Below, one piece after another: positions 56,606-64,000 of a stretch of 64,000 nucleotides of DNA. The number at the start of each line of letters is the position of its first letter. Position 1 is the stretch's first letter. A program made the translations under genes and the position numbers. The stretch covers positions 1-64,000 of the forward strand of contig NZ_NMUA01000005.1 of assembly GCF_002312805.1 (NCBI RefSeq), written 5' to 3'. Source of the DNA: Sphingobium sp. D43FB (GTDB taxonomy: Bacteria; Pseudomonadota; Alphaproteobacteria; Sphingomonadales; Sphingomonadaceae). A model generated the notes under the pieces. It saw only the letters and a list, made by a program, of their open reading frames with translations, was not told where the DNA came from and ran no database searches.

Positions 56606-56801
56606 GGGCCTTGGCTTTCAGGTCATCGATCAACTGATCAAGCGAACGCAGGGCTTCGCGGGCGGCGGGCAGGTCGATTTGTGGGGCGTCCGGCGGCGCA
56701 GGGGGCGGGATGGCCGCGACGAAATGGGTCACATCCTGTTCCAGCCGACCGATCGCCCGCTCCAGCGTGCCGATCGCCAGCATCATGCGCTCGCTTGCCA
56801 T
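56598..56801 (-). CDS. Small helical protein coupled to zapA
   Basis: A 67-residue protein, mostly helical: MMLAIGTLERAIGRLEQDV and AAREALRSLDQLIDDLKAKA flank a proline-rich spacer (PPPAPPDAPQ). It overlaps the zapA start by eight bases, so the two are co-translated. Similar short proteins lie before zapA in sphingomonads. A role with ZapA at the division ring is possible but not shown. Confidence 0.75.
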   Translation of the reverse strand: MASERMMLAIGTLERAIGRLEQDVTHFVAAIPPPAPPDAPQIDLPAAREALRSLDQLIDDLKAKAHG

Positions 56802-56981
56802 GGCCCAAGCATAGCCCGATTCGCGCGCCTACAAAAGCGGTCTTTGGGCCTAAGCGACGGGCATTGCGCCCCGCTATGGTTGACGCATGGGGCTTGACGC
56901 GACAAAGGAAGCGCGATCTCGACTCGTTCGCCCGCCCGCAAACGATCCGCCCTATTCGTTCAGGAAAGACGCCCGCCCATA

Positions 56982-58949
56982 ATGACCGTCACTGATAAGT
57001 CGCTCGCCAACGCCATTCGCGCGCTTTCCATGGACGCGGTGCAGGCCGCCAATAGCGGTCATCCGGGGATGCCGATGGGGATGGCCGATGTCGCGACGGT
57101 GTTGTTCAGCGATTATCTGAAATTCGATCCGACCCAGCCCAAATGGGCCGACCGCGACCGGTTCGTCCTGTCGGCTGGCCATGGCTCGATGCTGATCTAC
57201 AGCCTGCTGCACCTGACCGGCTATGCGCGGCCGACGATCGAGGACATCGCCAATTTTCGCCAGTTGCACAGCCCCTGCGCCGGCCATCCTGAGAATTTCG
57301 AGCTGGCGGGCGTGGAAGCGACCACTGGTCCGCTTGGCTCCGGCCTTGCCACCGCCGTTGGCATGGCGATTGCCGAACGCCATCTGAACGCGCAGTTCGG
57401 CGACGATCTGGTCGATCACCGGACCTGGGTGATTGCGGGCGACGGCTGCCTGATGGAAGGCATCAATCATGAGGCGATCGGCCTTGCGGGCCACCTCAAC
57501 CTTGGCCGCCTGATCGTGTTGTGGGATGATAATAAGATCACGATCGACGGTGCGGTCGATCTGTCGAGCAGCGAAGATGTGCGCGCGCGCTATGCCGCCA
57601 CTGGCTGGCATGTCGTGTCGTGCGATGGTCATGACGTTGCCGATGTGCGCCGCGCGCTGGCCGAAGCGATTGCCGATCCGCGTCCCTCGCTCGTCGCCTG
57701 TGCGACCAAGATCGGCTATGGTTCGCCCAACAAGGCGGGCACGTCGGGCGTACATGGTTCCGCGCTGGGCACGGACGAAGTCGCGGCCGCGCGCGAATTT
57801 CTCGGCTGGACCGCCGAGCCGTTCGTGATCCCCGAAGACATTGCCGCTGCCTGGAAGGCGATCGGCGCCAAGGGCGGCGAGGCGCGCACCGCATGGGAAG
57901 CACGGCTTGCAAGTGACGAGAAGGGCGGCGAATTTGCCCGTCGCATGGGCGGCGACCTGCCCGCCGATTTCTCGCTCGACGCCTATATCGACAGCCTAAT
58001 CGCCGCGCCGCAGAAGGTCGCCACGCGCAAGGCGAGCGAGTTGGCGCTAGGCGCGATCAATGACCTGCTGCCCGAAACGCTGGGTGGTTCGGCGGACCTG
58101 ACCGGCTCCAACAATACCAAGACCAAGTCGACCGGCCCGCTGACCAAGGATGATTATGCGGGTCGCTATGTCTATTATGGCATTCGCGAATTCGGCATGG
58201 CCTGCGCGATGAACGGCATGGCGCTGCATGGCGGGGTCATCCCCTATGGCGGCACCTTCCTCGTCTTTTCCGACTATCTGCGCGGCGGCATCCGCCTGGC
58301 CGCGCTGCAGCAGCAGCGCGTCATCCATGTGCTGACCCATGACAGCATCGGCCTTGGCGAAGATGGCCCGACCCACCAGCCGATCGAGCATGTCATGTCG
58401 CTGCGCATGATCCCCAACCTGGACGTCTATCGTCCGGCCGACATCGTCGAGACGGCGGAATGTTGGGAACTGGCGCTCAAGGACGCGACCGGCCCATCGG
58501 TGCTGGCGCTGACCCGCCAGAACCTGCCGCAGTTGCGCACCGAGAAGAGCGAGAATCTGTGCGCCAAGGGTGCCTATCGCCTGCGCGCCGCGACCGGCGA
58601 TCGCCGCGTGGTGATCATGGCCACGGGTTCGGAAGTCGAGATCGCGGTCGATACCGCCAAGCTGCTGGAAGAGCAGGGCATCGGCGCCGATGTCGTGTCG
58701 ATGCCGAGCTGGGCACATTTCGAGGCGCAGCCGCAATCCTACAAGGATGAGGTTCTGCCCTATGATGTGCTGCGCGTGTCGATCGAGGCGGGGACGACCT
58801 TCGGCTGGGAACGGCATACCGGCATCGGTGGGCTGCGCTTTGGCATCGACAGCTTCGGGGCGTCCGCGCCGGCCGAAGCGCTTTACGACCATTTCGGCCT
58901 GACCGCCGTGAAGATCGCGCCGCAAATCGTGGCCGCGCTCGACAACTGA
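56982..58949 (+). CDS. tkt: Transketolase
   Basis: Moves two-carbon ketol units between sugar phosphates in the pentose-phosphate pathway. The 655-residue TPP enzyme has NAIRALSMDAVQAANSGHPGMPMGMAD, GPLGSGLATAVGMAIAER, the TPP motif GDGCLMEGINHEA to WDDNKITIDG, and the pyrimidine domain with GIREFGMACAMNGMALHGG and DSIGLGEDGPTHQP. gap follows 33 bases later, so they are likely one transcript. Confidence 0.96.
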   Translation: MTVTDKSLANAIRALSMDAVQAANSGHPGMPMGMADVATVLFSDYLKFDPTQPKWADRDRFVLSAGHGSMLIYSLLHLTGYARPTIEDIANFRQLHSPCAGHPENFELAGVEATTGPLGSGLATAVGMAIAERHLNAQFGDDLVDHRTWVIAGDGCLMEGINHEAIGLAGHLNLGRLIVLWDDNKITIDGAVDLSSSEDVRARYAATGWHVVSCDGHDVADVRRALAEAIADPRPSLVACATKIGYGSPNKAGTSGVHGSALGTDEVAAAREFLGWTAEPFVIPEDIAAAWKAIGAKGGEARTAWEARLASDEKGGEFARRMGGDLPADFSLDAYIDSLIAAPQKVATRKASELALGAINDLLPETLGGSADLTGSNNTKTKSTGPLTKDDYAGRYVYYGIREFGMACAMNGMALHGGVIPYGGTFLVFSDYLRGGIRLAALQQQRVIHVLTHDSIGLGEDGPTHQPIEHVMSLRMIPNLDVYRPADIVETAECWELALKDATGPSVLALTRQNLPQLRTEKSENLCAKGAYRLRAATGDRRVVIMATGSEVEIAVDTAKLLEEQGIGADVVSMPSWAHFEAQPQSYKDEVLPYDVLRVSIEAGTTFGWERHTGIGGLRFGIDSFGASAPAEALYDHFGLTAVKIAPQIVAALDN

Positions 58950-58982
58950 TCGACAATCAACACCTTAAGGGAGGCTAGTGCA

Positions 58983-59993
58983 GTGGCAACGAAGGTAGCA
59001 ATTAACGGTTTCGGACGTATCGGCCGCCTGGTGGCGCGCGCCATCCTCTCGCGCACCGACCATGACCTGGAACTGGTCAGCATCAACGATCTGGGCGATG
59101 CCAAGGCGAACGCCCTGCTGTTCAAGCGCGACTCGGTCCATGGCAATTGGAAGGGTGACGTCAGCGTCGATGGCGATTTCCTGGTCATCGACGGCAAGCG
59201 TATCGCCGTCACCGCCGAACGCGATCCCGCCAACCTGCCCCACGCGGCGCAGGGCGTTGAGATCGCGCTGGAATGCACCGGCATCTTCGCCGACAAGGGC
59301 AAGGCCAGCGCCCATCTGACCGCTGGTGCCAAGCGCGTCATCATTTCGGCGCCCGCGACCGGCGTGGACAAGACGATCGTGTTCGGCGTCAACCATGACG
59401 CGCTGACTGCCGACGATATCGTGATTTCGAACGCCAGCTGCACCACCAACTGCCTGGCCCCGCTCGCCAAGGTGCTGCACGATGCAATCGGCATCGAGCG
59501 CGGTTTCATGACGACGATCCACAGCTACACCAATGACCAGAACACGCTGGACCAGATCCACAAGGATATGCGCCGCGCCCGCGCCGCTGCCCTGTCGATG
59601 ATCCCGACCACCACGGGCGCTGCCCGTGCGGTGGGTGAGGTTATGCCGGAGCTGAAGGGCAAGCTGGATGGCTCGTCGGTCCGCGTGCCGACCCCGAATG
59701 TGTCGGTGGTTGATTTGAAGTTCGACGCCAAGCGCGCGACCAGTGTCGAGGAAGTCAACGCGCTGCTCAAGGCCGCTGCGGAAGCCGGACCGCTCAAGGG
59801 CGTGCTGGGCTATTCGGACGAGCCTCTGGTCTCGATCGACTATAATGGCGATCCGCGCAGCTCGACCGTCGACAGCCTGGAAACCGCCGTCATCGACGGC
59901 ACGCTGGTCCGTGTGCTCAGCTGGTACGATAATGAATGGGGCTTCTCCAACCGCATGATCGACACCAGCGGCGTGGTGGCGAAGTTCCTGTAA
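58983..59993 (+). CDS. gap: Glyceraldehyde-3-phosphate dehydrogenase
   Basis: A 336-residue NAD(P) enzyme of lower glycolysis. NAD-binding [16 protein letters not shown], catalytic Cys153 in [12 protein letters not shown], and the C-terminal [13 protein letters not shown] are present. Start is a GTG at 58983, preceded by GGGAGG. A T-tailed hairpin ends the transcript at 60002-60027. Confidence 0.97.
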   Translation: MATKVAINGFGRIGRLVARAILSRTDHDLELVSINDLGDAKANALLFKRDSVHGNWKGDVSVDGDFLVIDGKRIAVTAERDPANLPHAAQGVEIALECTGIFADKGKASAHLTAGAKRVIISAPATGVDKTIVFGVNHDALTADDIVISNASCTTNCLAPLAKVLHDAIGIERGFMTTIHSYTNDQNTLDQIHKDMRRARAAALSMIPTTTGAARAVGEVMPELKGKLDGSSVRVPTPNVSVVDLKFDAKRATSVEEVNALLKAAAEAGPLKGVLGYSDEPLVSIDYNGDPRSSTVDSLETAVIDGTLVRVLSWYDNEWGFSNRMIDTSGVVAKFL

Positions 59994-60001
59994 GATACTG
60001 A

Positions 60002-60027
60002 GGGGGCAGGGTGACTTGCCCCCTTTT
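60002..60027 (+). terminator. Rho-independent terminator after gap
   Basis: Seven-base stem GGGGGCA / TGCCCCC with an eight-base loop, followed by TTTT, eight bases after the gap stop codon. It would separate tkt-gap from pgk. Confidence 0.85.
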
Positions 60028-60028
60028 C

Positions 60029-60110
60029 GTCATCCCGGCGCACGCCGGGTTCCCGCTTTTCTTCTCTTCGGCGATACAGGAAGAGTGATCCCAGCTTTCG
60101 CTGGGATGAC
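60029..60110. repeat. Paired palindromic repeat (GTCATCCC family)
   Basis: Arms GTCATCCCGGCGCACGCCGG and CCAGCTTTCGCTGGGATGAC around a spacer with a T/C-rich stretch. The two arms are not identical, as though from two subfamilies. It starts one base after the gap terminator and ends 20 bases before pgk. Confidence 0.85.
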
Positions 60111-60130
60111 GGATGCATCAGGAAGCCAAC

Positions 60131-61333
60131 ATGACCAAGCCGTTCAAGACACTCGATGATATGGGCGACATCAGCGGCAAGGCCGTGTTGGTGCGCGAAG
60201 ACCTCAACGTGCCGATGCACGAAGGGTCGGTCAGCGACGATACCCGCTTGCGCTCGGCGATGCCGACCGTGCTGGAACTGGCCGATCGCGGCGCGAAGGT
60301 GCTGATCCTCGCCCATTTCGGCCGTCCCAAGGGCCAGAAGAACCCCGAATTTTCGCTGTCGAAGATCACCCGGCCCCTGAGCCAGGTGCTAGGCCGCGAA
60401 GTCCAGTTCATCCCTGATTGCGCCGGTCAGGCGGCGGTTGACGGCATTGCGGTAATGCGTCCCGGCGACATTGCGATCCTGGAAAATACCCGCTTCCATG
60501 CGGGTGAAGAACAGAACGACCCGGCGCTGGCCGAGGCGATGGCGGCGATCGCCGACATGTATGTCAACGACGCCTTCTCCGCCGCGCACCGCGCCCATGT
60601 TTCGACCGAGGGCATTGCCCACAAGCTGCCCGCCTTTGCCGGGCGCGCGATGGAGCGCGAACTGGATGCGTTGCAGGTCGCGCTGGGCACCCCGGTCAAG
60701 CCGGTCGCGGCGGTCGTGGGCGGGGCCAAGGTCTCGACCAAACTGGATGTGCTGAACCATCTGGTGACCAAGGTCGATCATCTGATCATCGGCGGCGGTA
60801 TGGCCAATACCTTCCTGCACGCGCGCGGGGTCGATGTCGGCAAGTCGCTGTGCGAGAAGGATCTGGCCGACACCGCCGAAGCGATTTTCGACAAGGCGGA
60901 AGCGGCCGGTTGCACCATCCATCTGCCCTATGACGTGGTGGTGGCCAAGGAATTTACCGCCAACCCGCCATCGGTGCGGACGTGCAATGTGCATGAGGTC
61001 GCTGAGGATGAAATGATCCTCGACGTCGGCCCGGCCGCTGTCGAGGCGCTCGCCGATGTGCTGAAAAATTGCCGGACCTTGGTGTGGAACGGCCCGCTCG
61101 GCGCGTTCGAGATTGCGCCGTTCGACACCGCCACGGTCGCGCTGGCGCGGACGGCGGCGGCGCTGACCAAGGAAGGCCAGTTGACCTCGGTCGCAGGCGG
61201 CGGCGATACCGTCGCCGCGCTCAACCATGCAGGCGCAGCGGCCGACTTCACGTTCGTTTCGACCGCGGGCGGCGCCTTCCTGGAATGGATGGAAGGCAAG
61301 GACTTGCCCGGCGTCAAGGCGTTGATGGCCTGA
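60131..61333 (+). CDS. pgk: Phosphoglycerate kinase
   Basis: Makes ATP from 1,3-bisphosphoglycerate. The 400-residue protein has [16 protein letters not shown] (the family's RVDLNVP element), [33 protein letters not shown] and the C-terminal [11 protein letters not shown] nucleotide site. ATG at 60131 follows GGAAG; an in-frame ATG 18 bases upstream lies in repeat DNA. A hairpin ends the gene at 61343-61372. Confidence 0.97.
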   Translation: MTKPFKTLDDMGDISGKAVLVREDLNVPMHEGSVSDDTRLRSAMPTVLELADRGAKVLILAHFGRPKGQKNPEFSLSKITRPLSQVLGREVQFIPDCAGQAAVDGIAVMRPGDIAILENTRFHAGEEQNDPALAEAMAAIADMYVNDAFSAAHRAHVSTEGIAHKLPAFAGRAMERELDALQVALGTPVKPVAAVVGGAKVSTKLDVLNHLVTKVDHLIIGGGMANTFLHARGVDVGKSLCEKDLADTAEAIFDKAEAAGCTIHLPYDVVVAKEFTANPPSVRTCNVHEVAEDEMILDVGPAAVEALADVLKNCRTLVWNGPLGAFEIAPFDTATVALARTAAALTKEGQLTSVAGGGDTVAALNHAGAAADFTFVSTAGGAFLEWMEGKDLPGVKALMA

Positions 61334-61342
61334 CCATAGGGG

Positions 61343-61372
61343 AGGAAGGCGCAACTGCTGCGCCTTCCTTTC
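61343..61372 (+). terminator. Rho-independent terminator after pgk
   Basis: Eleven-base perfect stem AGGAAGGCGCA / TGCGCCTTCCT with a five-base loop and trailing TTCT, nine bases after the pgk stop and just before the convergent TlpA-like gene. Confidence 0.75.
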
Positions 61373-61376
61373 TCGC

Positions 61377-61889
61377 TTAGCTGGCGGGGACGGGCTCGCG
61401 CAGCAAGGGCACCAGCAGCCGGTTGAGTGCATCGAGATCGAGCGCGCCCGCCTTGGCATAGCGCACAGTGCCCGACCGATCGATGATGACGTTGGTCGGC
61501 ACCCCGGTCAGCGGGCCATAGGGGCCTTTGATCCGCTTGGCCGATGGCATATGCATCGCGGCGAACAGCTTTTTCAACTGGCTAAGAGGTGCTGAATCCT
61601 GCGTCGTGACCGCAAAGACGCGCAGGCCATTCTTTTTCTGCAATGAATAATAAGCGTCGAGCGTCGGCAATTCGGTGCGGCACGGCACACACCATGTCGC
61701 CCAGAAATTCAGCAGCACGACTTGCCCCTTAAGATCCGCCAGCGCGATCTTTTCTCCGCCGATCAGCGTCAGTTCGAAATCGGGCGCCGGGGCATCGACC
61801 GTCACTTTCTCCCGCGCCATGGTCGCCCCGGACGAAAGGCATGCCGCCGCAAAGGCCATTGCCGCCGCCAGTCGCCACGATCCCGTCAT
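61377..61889 (-). CDS. TlpA-like periplasmic thioredoxin
   Basis: A 170-residue thiol-disulfide protein. A signal peptide (AAAMAFAAACLSSGATMA) precedes a thioredoxin fold with active site WATWCVPCRTELP and the cis-Pro loop GVPTNVIID. Similar TlpA/ResA proteins reduce periplasmic disulfides, for example during cytochrome c assembly. A GGGGG five bases before the ATG at 61889 favours that start; ATG at 61901 is the alternative. Confidence 0.87.
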   Translation of the reverse strand: MTGSWRLAAAMAFAAACLSSGATMAREKVTVDAPAPDFELTLIGGEKIALADLKGQVVLLNFWATWCVPCRTELPTLDAYYSLQKKNGLRVFAVTTQDSAPLSQLKKLFAAMHMPSAKRIKGPYGPLTGVPTNVIIDRSGTVRYAKAGALDLDALNRLLVPLLREPVPAS

Positions 61890-62123
61890 TGTCGCCCCCA
61901 TTTGCCCCAAGCGTGCGACAATAGCGGCGTGTCTGTCGGACGCAATGCGGCATAGTTGCGGTGCGTTGTTTCTTGCGGTGCGGCATGGGACTGGCTAACA
62001 GCGCGAAGACTGGGGATTTCAATGATATTGCTGTACCCGGCAGGCAGGCGATGGAGCGCCTGCTGATCGTCTATTTACGCGCGGCCAGATCGAAGGCGCG
62101 CTTTCAAGAGAAGGTATGTGCAG

Positions 62124-63029
62124 ATGCTGGATCAGACCATGAAGCAGAAGATCGCCGACGGGGAGGGCTTCATCGCCGCGCTCGACCAGAGCGGTGGATC
62201 GACGCCCAAGGCGCTCAAGGGCTATGGCATCGAAGAGGGCGCCTGGGCCAATGACGAGGAAATGTTCGGCCTGATCCACGCGATGCGCAGCCGCATCATC
62301 ACCGCGCCTGTGTTTACCGGCGACAAGGTGCTGGGCGCGATCCTGTTCGAACGCACCATGGACGGCACCGTCGATGGCAAGCCGACCCCGCAGGCGCTGA
62401 TCGACAAGGGCGTGGTGCCCTTCATCAAGATCGACAAGGGGCTGGAGGACGAAGCCAATGGCGTTCAGCTGATGAAGCCGAACCCCGATCTCGATGTGCT
62501 GCTGCACCGCGCCAAGGCGCTGGGCGTGTTCGGCACCAAGGAGCGTTCGGTCGTCAACCTCGCCAACCGCGAAGGCATTGCCGCCGTCGTCAAGCAGCAG
62601 TTCGAAACCGGGCAGCAAGTCTTGGCCGCCGGGCTGATGCCGATCATCGAGCCGGAAGTGAACATCAAGTCGCCCGAACGCGCCGAAGCCGACGCGATCC
62701 TGCTCGACGAACTGGTCAAGGCGCTCGACGCGCTGCCGGACGACCAGCAGGTGATGCTCAAGCTGTCGCTGCCGACCAAGGCCGGTCTGTTCGATCCGCT
62801 GGTCGATCATCCCCGCGTGCTGCGCGTCGTCGCTTTGTCGGGTGGCTTTGCCCGTCCCGAAGCCTGTGTCGAACTGGCCAAGAATCGCGGCATCATCGCC
62901 AGCTTCAGCCGTGCGCTGCTCAACGACCTGCGCCACCAGATGAGCGATGACGAGTTCAACGTGGCGCTCGGCGAAGCGATCGACGAAATCCACGGCGCAT
63001 CGGTCGCCAAGACGCCGGTTACGGCCTGA
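62124..63029 (+). CDS. Fructose-bisphosphate aldolase, class I
   Basis: Cleaves fructose 1,6-bisphosphate. The 301-residue protein is a Schiff-base (class I) aldolase of the vertebrate-like type: [13 protein letters not shown] at the N-terminus, [24 protein letters not shown], and [14 protein letters not shown] with the candidate Schiff-base Lys, then [15 protein letters not shown] at 62124 is preferred with AGAAGG nine bases upstream; GTG at 62118 is possible. A 213-base gap before it holds its promoter. Confidence 0.93.
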   Translation: MLDQTMKQKIADGEGFIAALDQSGGSTPKALKGYGIEEGAWANDEEMFGLIHAMRSRIITAPVFTGDKVLGAILFERTMDGTVDGKPTPQALIDKGVVPFIKIDKGLEDEANGVQLMKPNPDLDVLLHRAKALGVFGTKERSVVNLANREGIAAVVKQQFETGQQVLAAGLMPIIEPEVNIKSPERAEADAILLDELVKALDALPDDQQVMLKLSLPTKAGLFDPLVDHPRVLRVVALSGGFARPEACVELAKNRGIIASFSRALLNDLRHQMSDDEFNVALGEAIDEIHGASVAKTPVTA

Positions 63030-63037
63030 ACCGGATC

Positions 63038-63074
63038 GGCCGGGCGGGACTTCCGCCTGCCCGGCCCCCCTTTC
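63038..63074 (+). terminator. Probable terminator after aldolase gene
   Basis: Stem GGCCGGGCGG / CCGCCTGCCCGGCC with a two-base bulge and a short loop, followed by a C-run and TTT. It begins eight bases after the aldolase stop codon. Confidence 0.5.
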
Positions 63075-63106
63075 CCGGATCGGCGGGATCGGTTAGGGCA
63101 TCGGCC

Positions 63107-63814
63107 ATGACCGATTTTACCGATGAAGAACTGGCGCTCGATCCGCATTTTGCCGATCAGTTCCAGACGGGCTTTCGCCCCGCTTGCCAACTTTACCTGA
63201 TCTCGCCGCCCGCGATCGACGCGGATTTTGCGCCGCGCCTGGCGCAAGCGTTGGAAGGCGGCAAGGTTGCTGCGTTCCAACTGCGGCTCAAGGGGCTGGA
63301 TGATCACGCCATCGCCGCGCTCGCGCCACCGCTGCAGGCGATCTGCGCCGAGCATGAGGTGGCGTTCATCGTCAACGATAGCATTGGCCTCGCCAAGCGG
63401 TTGGGCGCGGATGGCGTGCATCTGGGGCAGGAGGATGGCGACCCGCGCGATGCGCGCAAGCAGCTTGGCCCCAATGTTCAGATCGGCGTGACCTGCCATG
63501 ACAGCCGTCACTTGGCGATGGAAGCGGGCGAGGCGGGGGCCGACTATGTCGCCTTCGGCGCCTTCTTTCCGACCACGACCAAGGAAACGCAGCATCGCGC
63601 TGAACCCTCGATCCTGGGCTGGTGGACGACCTTGTTCGAACTGCCCTGCGTCGCGATCGGCGGCGTGACGGCGGATAATGCGGGGCCGCTGGTGATGGCG
63701 GGCGCGGATTTCCTGGCGGTCAGCAGCGCGGTTTGGGAGCATCCCGAAGGCCCGAAGGCGGGCGTCGCCGCCTTTGCCGAAGTGCTGGCGAGCAAGCCCC
63801 CGCCGCCACGCTGA
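63107..63814 (+). CDS. thiE: Thiamine phosphate synthase family protein
   Basis: Joins the pyrimidine and thiazole halves of thiamine. The 235-residue TIM barrel has [78 protein letters not shown] and [29 protein letters not shown]. The HLGQED and PTTTK motifs are those of ThiE. The N-terminal 25 residues are an extension beyond the usual family start. TenI-like proteins share the fold, but the pyrophosphate-binding residues favour ThiE. Confidence 0.85.
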   Translation: MTDFTDEELALDPHFADQFQTGFRPACQLYLISPPAIDADFAPRLAQALEGGKVAAFQLRLKGLDDHAIAALAPPLQAICAEHEVAFIVNDSIGLAKRLGADGVHLGQEDGDPRDARKQLGPNVQIGVTCHDSRHLAMEAGEAGADYVAFGAFFPTTTKETQHRAEPSILGWWTTLFELPCVAIGGVTADNAGPLVMAGADFLAVSSAVWEHPEGPKAGVAAFAEVLASKPPPPR

Positions 63815-63871
63815 TGCGGGGCAGGGCGGAGGCGCTTACGCCATCGCGCAATAAGGCTGACTCATGCGCTG

Positions 63872-63939
63872 TGTTCCCCGGCGGAGGCCGGGGTCCAGTC
63901 CCACGGTCAGAACTGGACCCCGGCCTTCGCCGGGGAACA
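63872..63939. repeat. Paired palindromic repeat (GTTCCCCGG family)
   Basis: Twenty-eight-base arms, TGTTCCCCGGCGGAGGCCGG onward and a mirrored copy ending CGCCGGGGAACA, separated by about twelve bases and with one mismatch. It begins with the same bases as the hairpin after purB. It lies downstream of thiE; the last 60 bases of the window show no gene. Confidence 0.88.
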
Positions 63940-64000
63940 ATAAGCTATAGGTTCTCGGCAATGTACCTTGGTATTACGCTCCGACCTGCGCCTTGCTGAC

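Overview
The window reads as chromosomal DNA of a high-GC alphaproteobacterium of the order Sphingomonadales, most like Sphingobium or Sphingomonas. The grounds are the gene families (xylX/xylB/xylC-type Weimberg genes, a ManD-type mannonate dehydratase, a PutA without an N-terminal DNA-binding domain beside an Lrp-type regulator, a DUF2842 protein), the 6S RNA lying between zapA and the 5-formyl-THF cyclo-ligase gene, and the paired palindromic repeats seen in many intergenic gaps. Assignments rest on motifs and remembered family sequences; no search was run.

Layout. 1-1.3 kb: a sparse, lower-GC accessory strip with a small membrane protein and an orphan barstar-like protein. 1.3-2.4 kb: lapA-like gene and pyrF. 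2.4-7.6 kb: a minus-strand xylose operon (xylX, xylB, xylC, sugar porter, aldose 1-epimerase) behind a LacI-type operator; the epimerase carries a frameshift. 7.7-10.1 kb: a small membrane protein, an EF-hand protein and purB. 10.1-19.9 kb: a LacI regulator and a glucuronoxylan module (GH67 alpha-glucuronidase divergent from GH3 beta-xylosidase, mannonate dehydratase, hexuronate-type MFS, SGNH esterase) with a second LacI-type operator in the divergent promoter. Together 2.4-19.9 kb looks like one locus for breaking down and using glucuronoxylan. 19.9-24.1 kb: Lrp regulator and putA.

24.1-32.9 kb: a catabolic cluster of unknown substrate with two Rieske oxygenase alpha subunits, each next to a SnoaL/NTF2-fold gene, plus a medium-chain reductase, a TetR regulator with a clear palindromic operator, an SDR, a xylose-isomerase-like TIM barrel, a 2OG-Fe dioxygenase and a DUF2490 outer-membrane protein. 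32.9-35.9 kb: phosphoglucomutase, a spermidine-synthase-like protein and a 3'-5' exoribonuclease. 35.9-46.8 kb: a long minus-strand array running from a Tat-signal TldD and a TldE/PmbA partner through DUF4159, MoxR ATPase, DUF58, BatA-like, DUF4175-like and a membrane protein; this is the most intriguing uncharacterised system here.

47-48.3 kb: tRNA-Pro and thyA. 48.4-52.3 kb: branched-chain 2-oxoacid dehydrogenase E1alpha, E1beta and E2, with a palindromic repeat embedded in the E2 reading frame. 52.3-55.2 kb: methyltransferase, DUF11-like secreted protein, AI-2E-type transporter and two identical tRNA-Asp genes. 55.2-56.8 kb: DUF2842, 5-formyl-THF cyclo-ligase, 6S RNA, zapA and a small coupled protein. 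57-63.8 kb: transketolase, GAPDH, PGK, a TlpA-like thioredoxin, class I fructose-bisphosphate aldolase and ThiE, the central sugar-phosphate genes that would take up pentose and hexose carbon.
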